Positions 45,644 through 53,200 of a stretch of DNA of 64,000 nucleotides are shown in pieces. How positions within the stretch are numbered: the first letter of the stretch is position 1; each line of letters begins with the position of its first letter. Below the pieces are notes generated by a model. It saw nothing but the letters and a program-made list of their open reading frames with translations. It made no database searches and had not been told where the DNA came from. Source of the DNA: an uncultured Bacteroidia bacterium (GTDB lineage Bacteria; Bacteroidota; Bacteroidia; Bacteroidales; ML635J-15); NCBI GenBank assembly GCA_902791865.1, contig CADAXK010000005.1, positions 87,206-151,205 of the forward strand, in the 5' to 3' direction. The translations under genes and the position numbers were made by a program.

Positions 45644-48600
45644 CTTTACCACATTTTTATTTATCACAAAATCCTTCGTTCTTACCCGAATGTTATATGC
45701 AGCATTCGGCAAATTGCTGAGATTTAAGACGGCGTTGCTCTGCGTAGAAGAATCTATATCAACGACTTTTACAACCGCACCAAGCATATCGTATACCTCA
45801 ATGCGAGCCTTGCTGTTGCCAAAGTTTTCCAAAACCACGGTCAGTTCTCCGCTGAACGGATTCGGATATGCCAGCACTTCGGGAGCATCAAGGGTTTCAC
45901 CAATGCAAGTTGCAACGATGATTTCAGAAGCGGTGCGCGTGCCATCGTAATCGACCTGCCACAGACGATAATAGTTGTCGCCGTTGCGGATGTCGTAGTC
46001 GGTGTAAGTGTAGTCTTGTGGCTCTATGCTGTTTCCTGCACCAGCCAGACGCGCGATTTCCGCAAAATTGATAGCATCGACTGAACGCTCAAGCACAAAG
46101 TGATCGTTGTTGCGCTCGGTGGCGGTTGTCCACTCCACAAGCGACGACTTGCCATCGCACTCGGCAGAGAAAGATGTAAGCTCAATTGGAAGAAGCGATG
46201 GCTCTTTTACCGTTATGCTTTTCCAGATAGGCACTGACATTCCGCAGCAGTTGTTGTCAACTTCCAATTTTATGTAATAGTCGCCGGGTGTGAGACCAAG
46301 TACGGTGGAATTTACGGAAAAAGTATTGCCATCGGTACCATCGTAAACCGAGACGGCTGTGCTGTACTGCGTTGCGCCATCTTCTGAAACCAACGACCAG
46401 TACATTATATCTCCCGACGACAAACTTTCGTCGTACAGATAATTTCCGCTTTCGCCAGCATCAAACTCATCAGTTCCATCAATTTCGCCAATATTGCGCT
46501 CCTGAGTGATGAAAACTTTTCTGCCATCCGATGTCGGAGCAAACGAACCTAAAGCACTATACCCGACAATTATACTTTCATTGTCAGTAGAATACGACGA
46601 TGAACTTTCTGTAACATCGTTTACGAGTGTGCCGTATTGACCGCTCCACGAACCGCCACTGCGTGCGAGTGCAATCTGAGAATTGGTACAGCCTTTCTTT
46701 GAAGAAATGCCGTAGTCGATGGAAGTAAGGATGGTGGAAAAATCTGTAACCACACCATCTGCAGCATCTTTTTTGGTTGGGCTGCCACTTGCTGGCACCA
46801 CAACAATTTTGAAGGCTTCGCCATTTGGACCTTTGTCTCCATCGGCACCATTGCCGCCAACACCACCAGCACCACCATCGCCACCTTTATGGTTATCATC
46901 ATTGTTACAATTGCTACCTGTTGCATTTGAATTTCGTTTACCTGCACCACCTGAACCGCCAGTACCACCTTGTTGCCCCTTTTGACCAGAAGCACCAGAA
47001 CCTGCATTACCTTTAGTAATTTTCACATCTTGCATTACTGGCAGAGATGATAAATTATAGCAGTATATTCCGAAAGAACCGCCGCCACCGGCACCGCCAG
47101 TGCCGCCGTGTCCACCGACACCACCGCCGCCACCACCGCCGCCGGTGCCACCAGTGTATGATGTTTCTCCCCAATACCTTCCGCCGCAACCGCAGCTTCC
47201 GCCGCCGCCACCGCCACCGCCACCGCCAGTGCCATCTTCTCCATCCAAACCTTTACCAGGTATAAAATATGTACCGTATGAATTTAAAACATTAGTCCCT
47301 GACTTTTTTGTTGTAGCTGTTACACCTGGCACACCATTAGTGCCGTTACCTCCAGGATTCTTTTTTGTGTCGCTTACAGCTTGTCCTCCTGAACCACCAA
47401 TGCCATTTGGAGAACTTGCACCATTACCATCATAGCCCTTTTGACCGCCACCTTTTCCTGACGTACCATATCCGCCACTTACACCATTAGTTCCTGCCAA
47501 GCCACCGGAACCTCCTGCTTTACCTAGCATTCTATCAGACGACCCCTTTGCTGCTCCAGCTGTTCTATAACTTCCACCATTATTTCCTGCAGCAGCACTT
47601 CCATCTTGACTTTTTTGTACCGCTGCACCTCCATTACCAACATTTATCTTAACCCTTATAAGTTCATCTCCATCGCTTGTGTTGGTCATATACAAACCAT
47701 ATACAGAGTTGCCCTTCTTGGAAGTGGAATGGCAATCTGAACTACCATAACCAGTCACATTTACAGACAAATCCTGCAATTTCCAGTTTTGCTTGCCTTC
47801 AGACCTAATTGCTATCCTGTGAATTGCAGCATTGTCAGAAGAACCAGAAGTCACAGTGCCAAAAGTACCATTCAAATTTGTTTCGCCAGTACCTTTTGTC
47901 CAAATACCAGCAGAACTTGCATCCCATCCACCATCAATTATTAGATTGTCAACAAGGTTAAGCGTAGTACCATTTACTGTGTATTCGCCAGCAGCCATCC
48001 TAATAATTGCAGGATCATCCGCTGTTCTTGATGAATAGTTGCCTGCTGTTGTCAAGGCTGTTACAATATCCATCGGACTGGTTGTACTGCCAGTGCCAGA
48101 AGATGTGCCTGAGGGGGTACAATATAGCACTAGTCCATTTCCGCAGGTTTCGCTAGTTCCGCCAGAAGGATTGACGATGATAAGCAAAAACGAGCCTGAC
48201 GATAGTTCAAAGTTGCCATCATCGCAATTGTTCTTCGCCTTGCGCGTAAACACATATTCACCAACAGGCAATCCCGCAATAGTCGCACTTGGAATTGTAT
48301 AATTTTCGTAAGTTGCACCAGTAATTTCACTGCCATTCATATACCATTGGTAAGTAATGTCTGGTTTTCCTGATGCTGGCGTTGTAGTTGTTATTGAAAT
48401 GTCTCCAGTTGTACCTTGGAATCTTGTTGCCGAACCAGATATCGTACCAGAATTGAATCCCCATACTGTAGCCTCAACTGCAATACGATTTTCCGACACA
48501 CAACCTGCCGATTTGCGGCTTTCGGCATAATATGTACCGCTTGCCATTGCCGTGTAGGTGTCGGAGCCCTGTGCTAGTAGATTTCCGCCAGTCGGGGCAT

Positions 48601-49948
48601 CGTACCAGTCGATAACGCAACCATCCGGAGCAACAGCCGAAACTATAGCGGAACCGCAATCGGCAGCATCGGCAATACTTGTAGGGTCGTCAACATACGA
48701 ATGCAAAGTGATACTTCCTGCCCTTCCAGTAGGATAGTATGTTGTGATGATACGCGCATAGCCGTTGCCAGAGTGACCGGTTTCGTTACCACCACCTGTT
48801 GCAGGAAATAATGTATTACCAGCAATTGTCTGTGCGCTTGTAAGGTATAACGATGAATTTAGCCTACAACCACTTGGGTAGTTTCCTGCTGTTGAAGAAG
48901 TATATACATATCCTGAACCGCCAGCGGCACCTCCTGCATCGGAGTCATCATCGGATGTAGGTATTGTCTGAGTACCTTTGTTGGTTCCGCCACCATACCA
49001 GCCGCCGCCACCACCGCCACCGTCGCAACGAGTGTTTGCACCCAATCCGAATGCACCGCCAAGTCCTGCAGCAGTCTGCGAACCACCGACACCAGGATTG
49101 TTGTGTCCACCACTTTCATTTCCGCCATTTTCGCCTCCACCATAGCCAGCAGTATCACCAGGGTCTTCACCTCCGCCACCGCCGCCACCAGCGACAATAA
49201 TACGATGATAGAATGTATTGCCGTTTATGCGAATATCGGTACCGCCACCACCACCAGCAGCAGCATTGGCTCCTCTCCACGATGAACCACCACCGTTCCA
49301 ACCGCCTTGCGCTATGCCTCGACTACTTGGACCACAATATCCCATTCCGCCAACATATACATAAATGCTTGAGATTCCAGAACTTGCGTCCAGAGTTCCT
49401 TTCGAATACCCGCCTTTGCCGCCATTACCGCCATTACCACAATCCTGACGTCCTCCGCCCTGTGCTCCCCAGACCTCAAATTTAAAAGAAACGTAGCCGA
49501 CAGGAACATCATAAACTTGTTCGTTGCCACTATAAGGGAAGTTATTGATTACAGTTTCGGTTGTGGTTTTACGTAAACGGCAGTATATTGTCAGTCCGTC
49601 GTAGATATTTATTGCAAGGTTTTCATAGTTTGAACCAGTAACTCCAGATGAGATTTCATTGGTACAAGCAGCATCGCTAAACCAATGGTATTTATAACCA
49701 GAGGGTGTACCGCCTTGGCAACTTGCTGTAAGATTTACAGTTTCGCCACAAGTAGGGCTGTTGTTTTGCGTAATGACTGGTACGGGGATTTGTGCCCATG
49801 TGTTTGCACTGAAAAATATGCAAATCAGGAATGCAATAAGGTTTCCGAACGACATTGATGATTTCCTCAATCCAAAGGCACTGCCGATACGGAATATTTC
49901 CGCCGACTGCGTGTTGGATTTCATTTTTCTGCAAACATTGTTAAACAT
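45638..49948 (-). CDS. Giant glycine-rich surface protein, T9SS type A
   Basis: 1436 residues. An extended signal peptide (core FGNLIAFLICIFFSANTWAQ); the start could be 49948, 49924 or 49855, but the homologous leader at 56195-56401 lacks the Met of the last, favouring an upstream start. Then a Cys-containing Ig-like segment (PTCGETVNLTASC), an ALK/LTK-type glycine-rich domain (FKFEVWGAQGGG; RIIVAGGGGGGGED; GWNGGGSSW), further Ig-like modules, a beta-helix-like region interrupted by long collagen-like Gly stretches (~830-1075), and a type A sorting domain (LAYPNPFSGELTVVLEN). Probably an extracellular adhesin or matrix protein. Its N-terminal 400 residues match those of the gene at 50220-56096. 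Confidence 0.85.
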   Translation of the reverse strand: MFNNVCRKMKSNTQSAEIFRIGSAFGLRKSSMSFGNLIAFLICIFFSANTWAQIPVPVITQNNSPTCGETVNLTASCQGGTPSGYKYHWFSDAACTNEISSGVTGSNYENLAINIYDGLTIYCRLRKTTTETVINNFPYSGNEQVYDVPVGYVSFKFEVWGAQGGGRQDCGNGGNGGKGGYSKGTLDASSGISSIYVYVGGMGYCGPSSRGIAQGGWNGGGSSWRGANAAAGGGGGTDIRINGNTFYHRIIVAGGGGGGGEDPGDTAGYGGGENGGNESGGHNNPGVGGSQTAAGLGGAFGLGANTRCDGGGGGGGWYGGGTNKGTQTIPTSDDDSDAGGAAGGSGYVYTSSTAGNYPSGCRLNSSLYLTSAQTIAGNTLFPATGGGNETGHSGNGYARIITTYYPTGRAGSITLHSYVDDPTSIADAADCGSAIVSAVAPDGCVIDWYDAPTGGNLLAQGSDTYTAMASGTYYAESRKSAGCVSENRIAVEATVWGFNSGTISGSATRFQGTTGDISITTTTPASGKPDITYQWYMNGSEITGATYENYTIPSATIAGLPVGEYVFTRKAKNNCDDGNFELSSGSFLLIIVNPSGGTSETCGNGLVLYCTPSGTSSGTGSTTSPMDIVTALTTAGNYSSRTADDPAIIRMAAGEYTVNGTTLNLVDNLIIDGGWDASSAGIWTKGTGETNLNGTFGTVTSGSSDNAAIHRIAIRSEGKQNWKLQDLSVNVTGYGSSDCHSTSKKGNSVYGLYMTNTSDGDELIRVKINVGNGGAAVQKSQDGSAAAGNNGGSYRTAGAAKGSSDRMLGKAGGSGGLAGTNGVSGGYGTSGKGGGQKGYDGNGASSPNGIGGSGGQAVSDTKKNPGGNGTNGVPGVTATTKKSGTNVLNSYGTYFIPGKGLDGEDGTGGGGGGGGGGSCGCGGRYWGETSYTGGTGGGGGGGGVGGHGGTGGAGGGGSFGIYCYNLSSLPVMQDVKITKGNAGSGASGQKGQQGGTGGSGGAGKRNSNATGSNCNNDDNHKGGDGGAGGVGGNGADGDKGPNGEAFKIVVVPASGSPTKKDAADGVVTDFSTILTSIDYGISSKKGCTNSQIALARSGGSWSGQYGTLVNDVTESSSSYSTDNESIIVGYSALGSFAPTSDGRKVFITQERNIGEIDGTDEFDAGESGNYLYDESLSSGDIMYWSLVSEDGATQYSTAVSVYDGTDGNTFSVNSTVLGLTPGDYYIKLEVDNNCCGMSVPIWKSITVKEPSLLPIELTSFSAECDGKSSLVEWTTATERNNDHFVLERSVDAINFAEIARLAGAGNSIEPQDYTYTDYDIRNGDNYYRLWQVDYDGTRTASEIIVATCIGETLDAPEVLAYPNPFSGELTVVLENFGNSKARIEVYDMLGAVVKVVDIDSSTQSNAVLNLSNLPNAAYNIRVRTKDFVINKNVVKN

Positions 49949-50002
49949 AAATATAAGTTATAAAATGTTAATAATCAATAATTAAACAACAAACAAATCC
50001 GT

Positions 50003-50022
50003 CCCTTCGACAGGCTCAGGGA
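50003..50022. repeat. Common intergenic repeat word (PEPVEG type)
   Basis: CCCTTCGACAGGCTCAGGGA, a short imperfect palindrome with CCCT/AGGG ends that is widespread between genes in many bacteria and yields the spurious peptide PEPVEG when translated. It lies between the two giant genes. Confidence 0.6.
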
Positions 50023-50050
50023 GCGGCTTAAGTAGTTGTAAGTAGTAGCC

Positions 50051-50212
50051 GTCATTCCGCAAGTCTGAACAATAACGCGATACGGAACGGGGAGCGTAAT
50101 ATTGTTCGACTATGCGGAATCTCCCTTGTATACTGATAGGAGATTTCGCATAGCCGTCTTCACAACGCTCACCTATCGTTGTCGCGTGTTCAGTCAGGCT
50201 TCCGAAATGACG
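50051..50212. repeat. Dispersed inverted-repeat element, copy 2
   Basis: GTCATTCCGC at the left end and CGAAATGACG at 50203-50212 form the outer inverted ends. Internal bases 50076-50125 match 5917-5966 at 47 of 50 positions. A GGAGATTTCGCATA arm begins the right half at ~50139. It fills the gap between the 1436- and 1958-aa genes. Confidence 0.8.
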
Positions 50213-50219
50213 ATAAGAA

Positions 50220-53200
50220 TTAATATAGCACAGTAACAGTTCCTTCATATTTTTCCTCAACAGATTCAAGATTAACAACATACAAATATACGCCCGACGG
50301 CACAAAATGACCTCTGCAGCTGCCATCCCAACGCTCGCTATCGCCTCGTCCGTGATACAGAAGTTGTCCCCAACGGTTGTAAATGTAGATATGCGCCTCA
50401 GGGAACAATTCAATATTCTCGATTATCCACTCGTCGTTCACACCATCACCGTTTGGAGTAAACACATTTGGAATACGCAGACAGTCAATCTTGCTTTCGG
50501 GGACAACAATGTCGTAAACCTTGCTGTTACAACCATTTGCATCGGTAACAAACACGCTGTACACGCTCGGACGCAGACTTGCAAACACCGACGAATCGGA
50601 ACTATTTGTTCCCAAATTATATGAATATGGGGCAGTTCCGCCAACAACTGTTATTTCCACTGATGCATTGTTCAAGTCCTTGCAGGTAGGAGCGGTAACA
50701 ATAGATGACAATTCCAACCTTTCGGGTTGCAAAATATATACATTCCGCTTGACATTGCAACCATTGTTATCAGTAGCAACAACGGTATATATTCCTGGCT
50801 TCAAGTTTCCAAGCATTCCCGAAGCCACTCCATGACCATTGATTGAATAACGGTAAGGCTCTGCACCGCCCTGTGCCGAAATCTCTATGCGACCATTTTT
50901 GTTGCCATAGCAATCGATATCCTGCACAGCGACTTCCATCGTAATGGATTCAGGCGCAGCAAGGCTTATGGTCCTGACAAGCGAACATCCAGCCACATCC
51001 GATACCGTGAGCGAATATGTACCTGCATTCAAATTTTCAAGTACACTTCCAGATGCAGATGTATTCCATAGATAACTATATGGTGCCATTCCGCCATTCG
51101 CCGTGACCGAAATCATTCCGTCGGATGTGTTGTGGCATTTCGGAGAAACGGCAACCGCCTGCAAATCCATTTCTGGTGGCGAAACAAGGCTTACACCTGC
51201 CTGTCCCGTACAGCCCCAAAAGTCGGTAACCGTTACCATATATGTTCCATCAAACAGATTGTATATTTCGGACGATGCATTGCCAGTATTCCACGAATAT
51301 ATGATTGGCTCTGCTCCATTTGGACATTGCGCTGCAACTGCACCGTCGCTAAAACCATGACAACTGATTGAATGTGAAACCGATGCAGTCACAGACAATG
51401 TTCCATACCGAGAAATTTGAGCCGTTGATGTTGCCGAACAGCCATTTGAATCGACAACTGTAAGCCTGTATGAACCAGCAGCCACGCCAAGATTTTCGGC
51501 AGTATTAACGCCATTTGACCATATATATGTGTAAGGCTGAGTTCCGCCCAAAACCGTCGCATTGAGTGAACCTTGTGAGATGCCGCATTGCACATCGTGA
51601 GCAACAATTGACGCATTTAGTTCCATAGGCTGCGTTATATTGATCGGCAAAACCGTCGAGCATCCGCGCGAATCGCTCACCGTAACCGTATATGAACCTG
51701 CAGAAAGTCCGGTTGTGGTCTGCGCGTTCTGTCCGTTGCTCCAAGCATAATGATACACTGGAGTTCCACCACTGACAGTTACGGAAGCAGAAGTCGTTTC
51801 GCCGTAGCACGAAATTGTTCCGACCGACAACGATGTCGTCAGTTCGGTAGGCTGTGTTATTTCTATGCTCTTTACAACAGAACAGCCGTTGGCATCATTA
51901 ACCGTTACCGAGTAGGTTCCCGCAGAAAGGTTGTTAGCCGTAGAACTCTGACTGCCAGCCACATTGTTGCTCCACACATAATTATAGTTCGGTGTACCAC
52001 CATTGGCGTTGACCATTGCCGAAGTTGTTCCTCCGTAACAGTTGATGGAACCGTTTGCCGTCAATGACGCCGTAAGTTCACGGGGTTGTGTTATTTCGAC
52101 TCTCCTTACAACCGAACAACCTTGTGTGTCGTTGACTGTTATGGTATAAGTACCTGCGTGAAGGCCGTTGGCTGTTGCGGTTGTACGCTCAGCATCATCG
52201 CTCCAGTGGTACTGGTAAGTTTCCGAACCGCCATTGGCTGTTATTGTTGCCGTAGTCGTTTCGCCATAACATAGAATTTCTCCTGCCGACAGCGATGCAG
52301 TAAGTTCATCGGGTTGTGTGATTTCTATTGTTCTTACAACCGAACAGCCGTTGGCATCGTTGACTGAGACCGTATATGTTCCTGCGGAAAGATTGCTTGC
52401 CGTACCGGCATTGCTGTTCGTAACATTGTCGCTCCAATGGTAAACATAAATTCCTGCGCCACCGCTGACTGTAACGGTTGCAATTGCTGTCATTCCGCCA
52501 CAATTGATTTCTCCTGCCGACAATGTTGCCGTAAGTTCATCGGGTTGGGTGATTTCTATGCTCTTCACAATAGAACAGCCGTTGGCGTCATTAACCGTTA
52601 CCATATAGGTTCCCGCAGAAAGGTTGTTCGCCGTAGTACTCTGACTGCCAGCCACATTGTTGCTCCACACATAACTATAGTCTGGTGTACCGCCGTTGGT
52701 GTTGACAGTTGCCGAAGTTCTTCCTCCGTAGCAATTGATGGAGCCGTTTGCCGTCAATGAAGCGGTAAGTTCATTGGGCTGCGAGATTTCGATGCTCCTG
52801 ACAACCGAACAATTTTGCGTATCGTTGACCGTTATGGTATAAGTGCCTGCGTGAAGGCCGTTGGCTGTTGCGGTTGTACGCCCAGCGTCATCGCTCCATT
52901 GGTACTGGTAAGTCCCCGAACCGCCATTGGCTGTGATTGTTGCCGTAGTAGTTTCGCCATAACAAAGGATTTCTCCTGCCGACAGCGATGCAGTAAGTTC
53001 ATCGGGTTGTGTGATTTCTATTGTTTTAACTGACGAACAGCCTTGTGTGTCGTTAATAGTTACAGTATATGTACCTGCGTGAAGTCCGTTGGCTGTTGCA
53101 GTTATGCGCTCACTGTCGTCGCTCCAATGGTACTCATAGTTTCCCGAACCGCCACTGACAGTTACGGAAGCAGAAGTCGTTCCGCCGTAGCACGAAATTG

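Noticed and set aside
46719..47435. Proline- and histidine-rich plus-strand frames
   Set aside because: They are reverse readings of the glycine-rich coding sequence of the 1436-aa gene.
49982..50413. 143-codon minus-strand frame ending in PEPVEG
   Set aside because: It runs through the dispersed repeat and the 3' end of the 1958-aa gene; PEPVEG is the usual translation product of a common intergenic repeat.
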